From: CAZLYK01 sp964563495
GTDB lineage: Bacteria; Acidobacteriota; Blastocatellia; RBC074
Direction: 5' to 3'
Assembly: GCA_964563495.1 (NCBI GenBank)
Contig: CAZLYK010000060.1
Span: 1-29,022 of the forward strand
Length of the DNA: 29,022 nucleotides
Shown in pieces: positions 19,802 through 28,564 of the stretch. How positions within the stretch are numbered: position 1 is the first letter of the stretch; every line of letters starts with the position of its first letter. The notes under the pieces were generated by a model. The model worked only from the letters and a program-made list of their open reading frames with translations, did not search any database and was not told the DNA's origin. The translations under genes were made by a program, and so were the position numbers.

Positions 19802-20395
19802 TTAGACTTTAATGCCGAAGAGAGGCTGGCCGTATTCAACCGGTTGACCACTCTCGACAAAAACTTTGGCGACGGTTCCGCTGACATCGGCCTGGATCTC
19901 GTTCATGAGCTTCATCGCCTCGATGATGCAGACGGTCGTGCCCGCTTCGATCGAATCGCCGAGTTTGACAAATGCATCCGAGGTCGGCGATGGAGAGCGG
20001 TAGAAAGTGCCGACAATCGGGGAGCTGACGATATGCAGATCCTCTTCCTGCGGCGCCTCCGGGGCCGGGGCGGGCGCACTGGCCGGCGTTGTTTGAGGCG
20101 CCGGCTTCAATTCGATCGAGGGGACCGGCAGAGTCATCATCCCCTGGGGCAGCCCCTGAGTCTGCTCGACCACCACCTTGCTCACGCCCTTCTGGAGGCG
20201 CAGCCGGAATCCGCCGCGCTCAAGCTCGAATTCATTAAACTGCTTGTCGGCCACCAGCTCGACCAATTCCTTGATCTCGGCCAGGCTCAAATTATCGACA
20301 GGGTCGGCGCTGACAGTAGCCGAAGATTCCACGACTTTCGGGGCAGAGGCCTTGAGGTTCGCGGTTCTGCTCGTTCTACGCTCAGTCTTTTTCAT
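19802..20395 (-). CDS. accB: Acetyl-CoA carboxylase, biotin carboxyl carrier protein
   Basis: This 197-residue protein carries biotin between the carboxylase and transferase half-reactions. An N-terminal region with a basic start is followed by a conserved helix pair ending in FNEFELERGGFRLRLQKG and an Ala/Pro-rich linker (about 95-115). The C-terminal biotinyl domain carries EAMKLMNEI, with Lys162 as the biotin site. The protein is a little longer than the E. coli one, through the N-terminus. It sits directly after rplQ, separated by a 14-bp hairpin, and is followed by accC. No clear Shine-Dalgarno or separate promoter is seen in the short gap. Confidence 0.96.
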   Translation of the reverse strand: MKKTERRTSRTANLKASAPKVVESSATVSADPVDNLSLAEIKELVELVADKQFNEFELERGGFRLRLQKGVSKVVVEQTQGLPQGMMTLPVPSIELKPAPQTTPASAPAPAPEAPQEEDLHIVSSPIVGTFYRSPSPTSDAFVKLGDSIEAGTTVCIIEAMKLMNEIQADVSGTVAKVFVESGQPVEYGQPLFGIKV

Positions 20396-20425
20396 ATTCG
20401 GTTGGGGGTTGGAGACAAATTTAAA

Positions 20426-20459
20426 GCCTCAACCGCACGATGCCTCGCACGGTTGAGGC
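20426..20459 (-). terminator. Hairpin between rplQ and accB (terminator or attenuator)
   Basis: GCCTCAACCG (20426-20435) and CGGTTGAGGC (20450-20459) are perfect 10-bp arms. On the minus strand the stem extends to 14 bp with two G-U pairs around a 6-base loop. It is followed by TTTAAATTT, an interrupted T-tract. It probably ends most ribosomal-operon transcripts while letting some reach accBC. Confidence 0.7.
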
Positions 20460-20507
20460 CAAAAACGTCAAACAAAAAGTGTGCGAGAGATCATCCCTCA
20501 GCTTGAA

Positions 20508-21002
20508 TTATTTCTTTTGCGTCTTCTCACTCTTGTCCTTAACGACTTTTTTGGTTTCGCTGCCGATAAACTCGATCAGGGCCATCTCGGCTCCATCGCC
20601 CTTGCGCGGTCCGAGTTTGTAGATCCGCGTGTATCCACCGGGGCGATCGGCGAAACGATCGGCCAGCACACCGGTCACCTTCTTGAGGGCGGCGACACCC
20701 GCCGTCCGCCCCGCATCGGAATCGTGCTGCTTGCTTTTATTGCCCGCGTTGCCCGAGTAGAAATAGGCAGCCGCCTGGCGCGTCGCATGCACTGCAGCGT
20801 CGTCCTGTCCGGCCGCCCGGGCCGCACGGGCGCGACGACCGAGCGTGATCACGTGCTCAACGAACGGGCGCAATTCCTTGGCTTTCGGCAGCGTCGTGAT
20901 AACCCGCTCGTTCTCCACCAGAGACGTGCAGAGATTGCGCAGAAGCGCTTTCCGGTGCGACGACGTGCGCCCTAACTTACGATGTGCGACAAGGTGTCTC
21001 AT
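20508..21002 (-). CDS. rplQ: 50S ribosomal protein L17
   Basis: This 164-residue protein starts MRHLVAHRKLGRTSSHRKAL, the standard bL17 N-terminus, and contains the conserved LLRNLCTSLVENERVITTLPKAKELRPFVEHVI block. The family core ends with GGYTRIYKLGPRKGDGAEMALIEF. It is longer than the E. coli protein (127 residues) through an inserted Ala/Gly-rich stretch in the middle and a Lys-rich C-terminal tail. It is last in the alpha operon, right after rpoA, as in most bacteria. Confidence 0.97.
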   Translation of the reverse strand: MRHLVAHRKLGRTSSHRKALLRNLCTSLVENERVITTLPKAKELRPFVEHVITLGRRARAARAAGQDDAAVHATRQAAAYFYSGNAGNKSKQHDSDAGRTAGVAALKKVTGVLADRFADRPGGYTRIYKLGPRKGDGAEMALIEFIGSETKKVVKDKSEKTQKK

Positions 21003-21047
21003 GACTACTATTCCTTTGACTTAATTCAAATCCTCTTTCAACGACCA

Positions 21048-22046
<999 letters not shown>

Positions 22047-22189
22047 TGATCTCCCAACTTTCACTAAATCAATGCTCTTAGCTCTTAATCAATCGCCTCG
22101 CCACCGGCCTCAGAAAAACCTCTGACAAACCCCAAGGACCGGCGCGCGAAGCTCCTGATCGCAATCAGCACGGCCGACTGCCGGACCGA

Positions 22190-22825
22190 CTACTTGCTGT
22201 ACAACTCGACAATCAGCTGCTCGTTGATATTCTGGTCGATATCATCACGACGCGGCTGGGCGACGACTTTACCGACGAGTTTGTCGGGGTTGAGGATCTC
22301 CAGCCAGGACGGACGGCCGCGACCGCCGGAGGTCTGGTACGCCCCCTGAATATGAACGTTGCTGACGCTCTTCTCCCTCACCGAGACCTCATCGCCGATT
22401 CTCACCTGAAACGACGGGATATCGACTTTACGCCCGTTGACGCTGACGTGACCGTGACGCACGAACTGGCGGGCCTGTCGACGCGACATGGCGAATCCGA
22501 GCCGGTAGATCACGTTGTCCAACCGGCGCTCGAGCAGGGAGAGCAGGTTTTCACCGGTCACGCCTTTCTGCTGAGCGGCCTTCTCGAAGTAGTTGCGGAA
22601 CTGCGTTTCGAGCAGGTTGTAGATGCGCTTGACCCTCTGCTTCTCTCGCAACTGCTCGCCGTATCCGATCGGTTTGCGCTTGGCGTTCGGGCCGTGCTGG
22701 CCCGGTGGATTGGTTCCACGCTTCTCTATCGGGCAGGATGGCTTATAGCACTTCTCCCCTTTGAGGTAGAGCTTCGTGCCCTCACGCCGGCACATGCGAC
22801 ATTGTTTGCCTCTATCTCTAGCCAA
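22190..22825 (-). CDS. rpsD: 30S ribosomal protein S4 (TTG start)
   Basis: This is a 211-residue primary 16S rRNA-binding protein. The start is TTG at 22825. GGAGG lies about 9 bases upstream, and the translated N-terminus (M)ARDRGKQCRMCRREGTKL fits the family exactly, whereas the frame extended further upstream matches nothing. Four cysteines (9, 12, 26, 31) give the zinc-binding C+ form. The S4 RNA-binding domain covers about 100-165 (NVIYRLGFAMSRRQARQFVRHGHVSVNG). A hairpin sits just upstream of the ribosome binding site and could be an S4 feedback site. Confidence 0.96.
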   Translation of the reverse strand: MARDRGKQCRMCRREGTKLYLKGEKCYKPSCPIEKRGTNPPGQHGPNAKRKPIGYGEQLREKQRVKRIYNLLETQFRNYFEKAAQQKGVTGENLLSLLERRLDNVIYRLGFAMSRRQARQFVRHGHVSVNGRKVDIPSFQVRIGDEVSVREKSVSNVHIQGAYQTSGGRGRPSWLEILNPDKLVGKVVAQPRRDDIDQNINEQLIVELYSK

Positions 22826-22844
22826 TCTCTTTCCTCCAGTAGAG

Positions 22845-22878
22845 GCTCGATGACGGGTCCTTCCTCCCGCCATCGAGC
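22845..22878 (-). promoter_or_regulatory. Hairpin upstream of rpsD
   Basis: GCTCGATG (22845-22852) and CATCGAGC (22871-22878) are perfect arms, extended inward by CGGG/CCCG across one mismatch, with an 8-base loop. On the minus-strand mRNA the region around the loop contains a GGAGGAAGG sequence resembling the real rpsD Shine-Dalgarno a few bases further on. A regulatory role, for example S4 feedback, is inference. Confidence 0.5.
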
Positions 22879-22887
22879 GTCTATTGA

Positions 22888-23295
22888 TTAGACTCGACGA
22901 CGCTTCGGCGGACGGCATCCATTGTGGGGAATTGGCGTCACGTCGCGGATCAGCCTGACATCGATGCCGGCCGATTGAATCGCTCTGATCGCCGATTCCC
23001 GCCCCGATCCGGGCCCCTTGACGCGCACCTCGCAGCTCCGCATCCCGCTATCGCGCGCGATGCTCGCCGCTTTACTCGCGGCCTGCTGCGCGGCAAAAGG
23101 CGTCCCCTTGCGCGAACCACGGAAGCCCATGCCCCCCGACGATGCCTGCGCCACGAGGTTGCCTTCAAGATCGGTGATGCTCACCAGCGTGTTGTTGAAG
23201 GTCGCCTGGATATGGATGATACCCTGCGGGACGACCTTCTTTTCCTTCTTCTTGAATACCTTCTTTTTGCCTGCGGTCGTTTGCTGTTTTGCCAT
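22888..23295 (-). CDS. rpsK: 30S ribosomal protein S11
   Basis: This 135-residue protein forms part of the 30S platform near the mRNA exit. The uS11 core is clear: GIIHIQATFNNTLVSITDL, then SSGGMGFRGSRKGTPFAAQ, and the C-terminal PHNGCRPPKRRRV. The first 24 residues are a Lys-rich extension. It lies between rpsM and rpsD in the usual alpha-operon order. Confidence 0.98.
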   Translation of the reverse strand: MAKQQTTAGKKKVFKKKEKKVVPQGIIHIQATFNNTLVSITDLEGNLVAQASSGGMGFRGSRKGTPFAAQQAASKAASIARDSGMRSCEVRVKGPGSGRESAIRAIQSAGIDVRLIRDVTPIPHNGCRPPKRRRV

Positions 23296-23343
23296 AAAAA
23301 AAGTTGCTGAAGGCCGGAACGCCGAATGCCGCCCGGCGCCTGT

Positions 23344-23727
23344 TTACTTCTTACCCGGAGCCTTCTTCTTCGCGATCGTCGCGCGGCGCGGGCCTTTGCG
23401 AGTGCGGGCATTGGTGTGCGTCCGCTGTCCGCGAACCGGCAGCCCCTTGCGATGGCGCAACCCGCGATAGCAGCCAATATCCATCAACCGCTTGATGTCG
23501 AGCTGAATCTGCTTGCGAAGATCGCCCTCGATGTTGCCCTGTTGATCGACGACCGAACGGATGCGGTTCAACTCTTCTTCGCTCAGGTCACGGATCTTTT
23601 TGTTGAGATCAATCTGAGCTTCGTTGAGAATACCAGTCGCACGCGATCTGCCGATCCCATAGATATAAGTCAATCCGATCTGCGCGCGCTTCTGCGGCGG
23701 CAAATCTACACCTGCTACACGAGCCAT
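23344..23727 (-). CDS. rpsM: 30S ribosomal protein S13
   Basis: This 127-residue head protein contacts 16S rRNA, the P-site tRNA and bridges to the 50S. Family motifs are MARVAGVDLPPQKRAQIGLTY, YIYGIGRSRA, the mid-region DIKRLMDIGCYRGLRHRKGLP and RGQRTHTNARTRKGP. The tail is Lys-rich. The start is ATG with a GGAGGAAG ribosome binding site directly upstream. Confidence 0.98.
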   Translation of the reverse strand: MARVAGVDLPPQKRAQIGLTYIYGIGRSRATGILNEAQIDLNKKIRDLSEEELNRIRSVVDQQGNIEGDLRKQIQLDIKRLMDIGCYRGLRHRKGLPVRGQRTHTNARTRKGPRRATIAKKKAPGKK

Positions 23728-23821
23728 TCACTTCCTCCGTCGTCACTTAAACGCCGAATAGAGATTGCCGAGTGAGAGTCGAACCGATCCCCGATCCCGC
23801 AGTCCACATTCCGCATTCGTG

Positions 23822-23935
23822 TTATCCCTGTCTCTGCTTATGCTTCGGATTCACACAGATCACACGGACAACGCCGTGCCGATGTATGATTTTGCATTTG
23901 TCGCAGATTTTCTTGACTGATGCTCTGACTTTCAT
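23822..23935 (-). CDS. rpmJ: 50S ribosomal protein L36 (zinc-binding form)
   Basis: This short gene encodes 37 residues starting MKVRASVKKICDKCKIIHR. It has the zinc ligands Cys11, Cys14, Cys27 and His32 of the C+ type of bL36, so a zinc-independent paralogue is not implied here. It lies between infA and rpsM, its standard place. The upstream Shine-Dalgarno is weak (GGACGAG). Confidence 0.97.
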   Translation of the reverse strand: MKVRASVKKICDKCKIIHRHGVVRVICVNPKHKQRQG

Positions 23936-23998
23936 GGTTCGTCTCGTCCGTTGATTGAGGGCAGTCTGCTGAAGATACGAAGATGAGAGCGATCAAAC

Positions 23999-24217
23999 CT
24001 ACTTGAATCGATAAACAATTCGGCCGCGCGTCAGGTCATAGGGTGAAAGCTCAACCAGCACCTTGTCGCCCGGCAGAATCTTGATGAAGTTTTTACGCAT
24101 CCGGCCCGAGATGTGAGCTAAGACCTGGTGCTTGTTTTCCAATTCGACCTTGAACATTGCGTTGGGTAAGGTCTCCAGCACCGTCGCTTGCACCTCAATG
24201 GCTTCTTCTTTCGACAT
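23999..24217 (-). CDS. infA: Translation initiation factor IF-1
   Basis: This 72-residue single OB-fold protein has full family length and binds the 30S A site during initiation. The sequence shows the standard blocks VQATVLETLPNAMFKVELEN, VLAHISGRMRKNFIKILPGD and SPYDLTRGRIVYR. It is the first gene after a strong promoter-like sequence, so it probably begins a secondary transcript covering rpmJ-rpsM-rpsK-rpsD-rpoA-rplQ. Confidence 0.98.
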   Translation of the reverse strand: MSKEEAIEVQATVLETLPNAMFKVELENKHQVLAHISGRMRKNFIKILPGDKVLVELSPYDLTRGRIVYRFK

Positions 24218-24266
24218 ACACCTCAGTTACAAATAAAGATCCACACAGCTAAATAGCGAAACTCAC

Positions 24267-24294
24267 ATTATAACCGCCGATCACTATTTTGCAA
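24267..24294 (-). promoter_or_regulatory. infA: Promoter upstream of infA
   Basis: On the minus strand there is a perfect TATAAT (24267-24272), preceded by TTGCAA (24289-24294) with a 16-base spacer. It is in the 98-base gap between map and infA and would give a leader of about 40 bases. The perfect -10 makes this the best candidate for an internal promoter in the ribosomal gene run. Confidence 0.65.
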
Positions 24295-24315
24295 GTCGCA
24301 TGCCAGTGATCAGGG

Positions 24316-25083
24316 TTAGAGAATTAAAGTTCCGTCTTCGCCCGCCGTCAGTACGACGGGCCCCTCGTCGGTCACCGCAATCGTATGTTCGAAATGCGAT
24401 GAAGCGAGTCCGTCTCTGGTTTTGACCGTCCAGCCGTCGGGGAGGATCTGGACTTCGTGAGTCCCGGCGTTGACCATCGGTTCGATCGCGAGGACCCAGC
24501 CCTCTTTCAATTTAGGGCCGGTGCCGGGCCGGCCGTAGTTGGGGACCTGCGGGTCTTCGTGCATGCGCTGCCCGATGCCGTGGCCGCAGAACTCACGGAC
24601 CACTGAAAACCCCCGTTCTTCGACGTATTCCTGGACGGCGTATGAGACGTCGTAAAGGCGGTTGCCGGGAACCATCTTTTCGACGGCCCGGAAAAGAGAT
24701 TCCCTGGTGATCTGCATCAAATTTTCGATCTCGGGCGCAATCTGCCCGACCGCGACGCTGATCGCCGCATCGCCGACATAACCATTGAGCGTCGCGCCAC
24801 AATCGATCTTGATCAGGTCTCCGGCGCGCAGCTTCCGTTCGGAAGGAATGCCGTGAACGACCTCATCGTTGATCGAGGCGCAGATCGAAGCCGGAAAACC
24901 GCGATACCCCTTGAAGGTCGGATAGGCGCCTGCGGCGCGAATCTTCTTCTCGGCGTATGCGTCCAGTTCGCGCGTGGTCATGCCCGGCTCAACCATTTTG
25001 TGCAGATCGCGCAGGGTCTCCGCCACAATCACCCCGGCGCTCCGCATCTTTTCAATCTCACTGCGTGATTTACGAATTACCAT
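24316..25083 (-). CDS. map: Methionine aminopeptidase, type I
   Basis: This 255-residue enzyme removes the initiator methionine from nascent proteins. Residues at the expected metal positions are Asp94, Asp105, His168, Glu201 and Glu232, with His77 in the substrate pocket. Motifs include GHGIGQRMHEDPQVPNYG and EPMV. There is no N-terminal zinc-finger extension, so this is the short bacterial type. The ATG at 25083 (MVIRKSRSEIEKMR) fits the family; the longer TTG frame from 25104 does not. The place between adk and infA is common in many phyla. Confidence 0.97.
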   Translation of the reverse strand: MVIRKSRSEIEKMRSAGVIVAETLRDLHKMVEPGMTTRELDAYAEKKIRAAGAYPTFKGYRGFPASICASINDEVVHGIPSERKLRAGDLIKIDCGATLNGYVGDAAISVAVGQIAPEIENLMQITRESLFRAVEKMVPGNRLYDVSYAVQEYVEERGFSVVREFCGHGIGQRMHEDPQVPNYGRPGTGPKLKEGWVLAIEPMVNAGTHEVQILPDGWTVKTRDGLASSHFEHTIAVTDEGPVVLTAGEDGTLIL

Positions 25084-25095
25084 CTTAAAACTGAT

Positions 25096-25113
25096 TGAGC
25101 TCAACCGAGCTCA
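25096..25113 (-). other. Small hairpin between adk and map
   Basis: TGAGCTC (25096-25102) and GAGCTCA (25107-25113) are perfect 7-bp arms with the loop AACC. There is no T-tract. It lies just upstream of the map start and may affect processing or translation. Confidence 0.4.
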
Positions 25114-25139
25114 CTGCGGAGGATTAGTCCTTCGATCGA

Positions 25140-25799
25140 TCAATTTCCGTCAAACCCATCGATCACTCTGCTCAATTCGTCGAAGACCTGATCGACCGGC
25201 CGATCGCCGTCGACCTGGACCAGTCTCCCGCTTTCCCGATAATAATCGATCAGCGGAGCGGTCGAGGTCCGATAGGCTTCGAGGCGGCGACTGACCGAAT
25301 CCAGGTTGTCATCGGTTCGATGGCCGAGCGGCGCGCCATCCAGATCGCAAACCCCCTCACGCTGCGGCGGACGAAAATAGCTATTGTAAATTTCGCCGCA
25401 CTTGGTGCATGTCTGCCGGCCGGTCAACCGCTTGATCAGCAAATCCTCGACCACCATCACACGCACCAGAACCACCACTTTGTTTTGCTGCCGGGCGAGT
25501 TCTTCGAGCAGGTGGGCCTGCTTGAGAGTGCGCGGGAACCCATCGAGGATATACCCGCTTCGGCAATCATCTTTCGAAGTCCTGGTCAGGATGACTTCGG
25601 CGAGGATTTCATCTCCGACCAGTTTGCCGGCGGCGACAACCTCCTTGATCTCGCGCCCGAGGGGCGTCTCGGCCTGCGACATCTCGCGCAGGATGTCTCC
25701 GGTCGAGATCTGCGGATAGCCGTATTTTTCAGAGAGCAAACGCGCCTGTGTCCCTTTGCCCGCGCCCGGCGCCCCAATCATGACTATGATCTTCGACAT
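25140..25799 (-). CDS. adk: Adenylate kinase (zinc-LID type)
   Basis: This 219-residue enzyme interconverts ATP, ADP and AMP. The P-loop GAPGAGKGT is at residues 9-17, with the AMP-binding ISTGDILRE block after it. DGFPRTLKQA follows. The LID carries a zinc site Cys-x2-Cys-x16-Cys-x2-Asp, as in Bacillus-type long adenylate kinases. The ATG at 25799 begins the conserved MSKIIVMIGAPG sequence; an in-frame TTG nine codons earlier is unlikely. It lies between secY and map. Confidence 0.98.
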   Translation of the reverse strand: MSKIIVMIGAPGAGKGTQARLLSEKYGYPQISTGDILREMSQAETPLGREIKEVVAAGKLVGDEILAEVILTRTSKDDCRSGYILDGFPRTLKQAHLLEELARQQNKVVVLVRVMVVEDLLIKRLTGRQTCTKCGEIYNSYFRPPQREGVCDLDGAPLGHRTDDNLDSVSRRLEAYRTSTAPLIDYYRESGRLVQVDGDRPVDQVFDELSRVIDGFDGN

Positions 25800-25859
25800 C
25801 GATGATTGCCTAAATCCAGTTGTCAAATTACTGCGTTCACGGCACGGGGCGAGCCAAGC

Positions 25860-27266
25860 TTAAGCAGTCGCGCGGCGACCGCGGAGTCTTCCGCCACGCG
25901 CGCCGAGAAAACCTTCGTAATGACGCATGACCAGCTGCGCCTCAACCTGGCTGATCGTATCCATGGCCACGCCGACGACGATCAACAAGCTGGTGCCGCC
26001 GAAATAGAACGAGACCCCGAGACCGGTCAGAATCCATCCCAGACCCGGCACGCTTTCAAACAGCCGGTAGAGCGGTTCGCCGATCAATGGCAGATACTGC
26101 ACTTTGAACCCGCTGATCATGAGCTGCGGGATCAAACAGACCACGACCAGATAGATCGCGCCGACCGTCGTTAAACGGACGAGGATCGAGTTGAGATGAT
26201 CGGCGGTCCGCTTGCCCGGTCGAATCCCGGGGATGAAGGCGCCCTGCTTCCTCAGATTCTCTGCGACCTCGTCGGCGTTGAAGACGATCGAGACGTAGAA
26301 GAAGGCGAAGAGGATGATGCCGCAGATAAAGAGCAGTTCGTAGACCGGATGACCGCCGCCCAGCCACTGGTTGACCATGCGCAGCCAGCCCCAGTTGCCG
26401 AAAGTCGAGATCGTCTGCGGAATCGCCAGAACCGATGAGGCGAAGATCACCGGGATGACGCCGGCGATGTTGACCTTGAGCGGCAGATGCGATGCTTGCG
26501 TCGCCACCATCTGGCGACCGACCATCCGTCGCGTATGGTTGGTCGGAATTTTACGCGTCCCGCGCTCGAAAAAGACGATCCCGGCCGTGACCATGAGCAT
26601 GACGATGAGCAGGATGATGACAAAGAACGCCGATTGCGGATCCTGGATCTTCTCAAACAACTGCTCGATCGCTCGCGGAATCCCGACGACGATCCCGGCG
26701 AAGATGAGCAGGCTGATGCCGTTGCCGATGCCGCGCTCGGTGATCTGCTCACCGATCCACATAATCAGAATCGTGCCCGTCGTCATGGTCAGCGTGGCGA
26801 GCAGGACGAAACTGATCCCGCCCCCGCCCAGGACCAGTCCCGGTTGTCGCTGCAGCCAGTACGAGATGCCTATCCCCTGCACCAGGCAGAGCAGGACCGT
26901 CAGATATCGTGTGTACTGCGTGATCTTGCGGCGCCCGAGCTCGCCCTCTTCCTGGATCTTCTTGAGCGACGGATAGACCGAAGTCATCAATTGCAGAATG
27001 ATCGAGGCCGTGATGTACGGCATGATGCCGACCGCAAAGACCGAAATCCGCCGGAAATTACCCCCGGAGAAAAGATCCAACACCCCGAAGAGGTTCCCCG
27101 CCGCCTGATCCCAGAGGTGTTTCAATGCCTCCTGGTCTACGCCCGGCACCGGAATATGGATTCCGGCGCGGTAGACGGCGAGCATGGCAAGCGTAAACAG
27201 GACCCGCCTGCGCAGCTCCGGAACGCTGAACAGATTGCGAACCGCGTTAAAAAATGACTCGATCAT
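25860..27266 (-). CDS. secY: Preprotein translocase channel subunit SecY
   Basis: This 468-residue inner-membrane protein has the ten-helix pattern of SecY, the channel of the Sec translocon. Diagnostic blocks are the plug and second-helix region (DLFSGGNFRRISVFAVGIMPYITASIILQLM), the cytoplasmic loop sequence KIPTNHTRRMVG, and GGTSLLIVVGVAMDTISQVEAQLVMRHYEGFL near the C-terminus. It lies 14 bases after rplO, as in the classic spc operon, so it is co-expressed with ribosomal proteins. Confidence 0.98.
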   Translation of the reverse strand: MIESFFNAVRNLFSVPELRRRVLFTLAMLAVYRAGIHIPVPGVDQEALKHLWDQAAGNLFGVLDLFSGGNFRRISVFAVGIMPYITASIILQLMTSVYPSLKKIQEEGELGRRKITQYTRYLTVLLCLVQGIGISYWLQRQPGLVLGGGGISFVLLATLTMTTGTILIMWIGEQITERGIGNGISLLIFAGIVVGIPRAIEQLFEKIQDPQSAFFVIILLIVMLMVTAGIVFFERGTRKIPTNHTRRMVGRQMVATQASHLPLKVNIAGVIPVIFASSVLAIPQTISTFGNWGWLRMVNQWLGGGHPVYELLFICGIILFAFFYVSIVFNADEVAENLRKQGAFIPGIRPGKRTADHLNSILVRLTTVGAIYLVVVCLIPQLMISGFKVQYLPLIGEPLYRLFESVPGLGWILTGLGVSFYFGGTSLLIVVGVAMDTISQVEAQLVMRHYEGFLGARGGRLRGRRATA

Positions 27267-27280
27267 GACTACCCCCGCAT

Positions 27281-27736
27281 TCAGATGATGGTTACGACAT
27301 TTCCGCCGGCCGCTTCGATCTTCTCTTTGGCTGTGGCGCTGAAGCGGTGGGCGTTGACGATCAGGGCCTTCTTCAGTTCGCCCTGACCGAGGACGACAAC
27401 CGACTTCTGTTTTGATTTGCGGATCAGGCCGAGTTCGACCAGCGCTTCGGGGGTGACGGTGGCGCCGGTGTCGAACATCCGGTCCAGATCGGCCAGATTC
27501 ACTTCAGCCCATTGACGTTTGAAGATGTTGGTGAAGCCGCGCTTCGGCAGGCGGCGGTGAAGCGGCATCTGGCCGCCCTCAAAGCCGCGTTTGCCCGAGT
27601 AACCTGAACGGGACTTCTGACCTTTGTTGCCGCGCCCGGAGGTCTTGCCGAGACCGGACCCGGGCCCGCGTCCGACGCGTTTTTTCTTGTGGGTCCCTCC
27701 GGCAGGAGCCTTCAGATTATTCAACCCGATTGCCAT
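27281..27736 (-). CDS. rplO: 50S ribosomal protein L15
   Basis: This 151-residue late-assembly 50S protein has the glycine-rich basic N-terminus typical of uL15 (THKKKRVGRGPGSGLGKTSG, then GRGNKGQKSRSGYSGKRGFEGGQMPL). The folded C-terminal half ends with SATAKEKIEAAGGNVVTI. It lies immediately before secY. Confidence 0.98.
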   Translation of the reverse strand: MAIGLNNLKAPAGGTHKKKRVGRGPGSGLGKTSGRGNKGQKSRSGYSGKRGFEGGQMPLHRRLPKRGFTNIFKRQWAEVNLADLDRMFDTGATVTPEALVELGLIRKSKQKSVVVLGQGELKKALIVNAHRFSATAKEKIEAAGGNVVTII

Positions 27737-27760
27737 GACTCTTCCTCGATGAATAGAGAG

Positions 27761-27784
27761 GGCGGGAATCCTCTCATTCCCGCC
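27761..27784 (-). other. Intercistronic hairpin between rpmD and rplO
   Basis: GGCGGGAAT (27761-27769) and ATTCCCGCC (27776-27784) are perfect 9-bp arms with a 6-base loop. On the coding (minus) strand no T-tract follows, so it is unlikely to terminate. A processing or mRNA-stability role is more likely. Confidence 0.6.
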
Positions 27785-27795
27785 TTTCTGATTGA

Positions 27796-27984
27796 CTACT
27801 TGACGATCCGCAGCAGGTGCGGAATTTTGGCGACCATGCCGCGAATGGACTGGTTGTCCGGGCGCTCAACGATCTGATTGAGCTTGGTCAATCCCAGGCT
27901 GCGAACGATCACCTTGTGCTTCTCCGGCGTCGCAATCGAGCTGCGGTACCATTGGATCCTGATCTTCTTGGTCTGGTTGGCCAT
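27796..27984 (-). CDS. rpmD: 50S ribosomal protein L30
   Basis: This 62-residue protein has the uL30 pattern (IRIQWYRSSIATPEKHKVIV, then RSLGLTKLNQIVERPDNQSIRGMVAKIPHLL). It begins 3 bases after the rpsE stop. Its Shine-Dalgarno (AGGAG) lies inside the end of rpsE, so the two are probably translationally coupled. Confidence 0.97.
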   Translation of the reverse strand: MANQTKKIRIQWYRSSIATPEKHKVIVRSLGLTKLNQIVERPDNQSIRGMVAKIPHLLRIVK

Positions 27985-27987
27985 CGC

Positions 27988-28482
27988 TTACAACTCCTCT
28001 ACGGTGCGGCCGCGCAAACGGGCGACCTCTTCCGGGCTCTTCATATTCTCCAGCGCCGCAAAGGTGGCGCGGATGATATTGTGCGGGTTGTTCGAGCCGA
28101 TGCACTTGGTCAGCACGTTGCTCACCCCCACCGCATTCATGACTGCGCGGACGGCGCCGCCGGCGATGACACCCGTGCCTTCGGTCGCCGGCTTGAGCAA
28201 AACCTTGCCCGCGCCGAATCTCCCGATCATCGGGTGCGGCAGCGTCGTCCCCTTCAACGGAACGCGCCTGAGATTGCGCTTGGCCGATTCGATCGCTTTG
28301 CGAATCGCCTGAGGCACCTCTTTTGCCTTGCCCGTGCCGAACCCAACGATGCCCTGCTGATCACCGACCACAACCAGCGCGGCGAATGAAAGGTTCTTAC
28401 CGCCCTTGACCACCTTGGTGACGCGGTTGATCGCAATCACCTGATCTTTCAACTCAAGCCCGTCGGGGTTGATTCTATCCAT
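27988..28482 (-). CDS. rpsE: 30S ribosomal protein S5
   Basis: This 164-residue protein acts in decoding fidelity and mRNA unwinding at the 30S entry. Conserved blocks are EEL-type ends, VIAINRVTKVVKGGKNLSF, ALVVVGDQQGIVGFGTGKAKEVP, and the glycine-rich GTGVIAGGAVRAVMNAVGV. A GGAGAG lies 8 bases before the ATG. It follows rplR after an 82-base gap that holds a hairpin. Confidence 0.98.
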   Translation of the reverse strand: MDRINPDGLELKDQVIAINRVTKVVKGGKNLSFAALVVVGDQQGIVGFGTGKAKEVPQAIRKAIESAKRNLRRVPLKGTTLPHPMIGRFGAGKVLLKPATEGTGVIAGGAVRAVMNAVGVSNVLTKCIGSNNPHNIIRATFAALENMKSPEEVARLRGRTVEEL

Positions 28483-28525
28483 AAAAACTACTCTCCATCA
28501 TTTGGTTGCTCAATGCCGGGCGGAG

Positions 28526-28551
28526 AAGGCGGAGTCAAAAAAATCCGCCTT
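28526..28551 (-). other. Intercistronic hairpin between rplR and rpsE
   Basis: AAGGCGGA (28526-28533) and TCCGCCTT (28544-28551) are perfect 8-bp arms with a 10-base loop that includes seven T residues on the minus strand. The arms resemble those at 27761-27784 in base content. It may be a processing or stability element. Confidence 0.55.
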
Positions 28552-28564
28552 CGGCCATCCGCAA

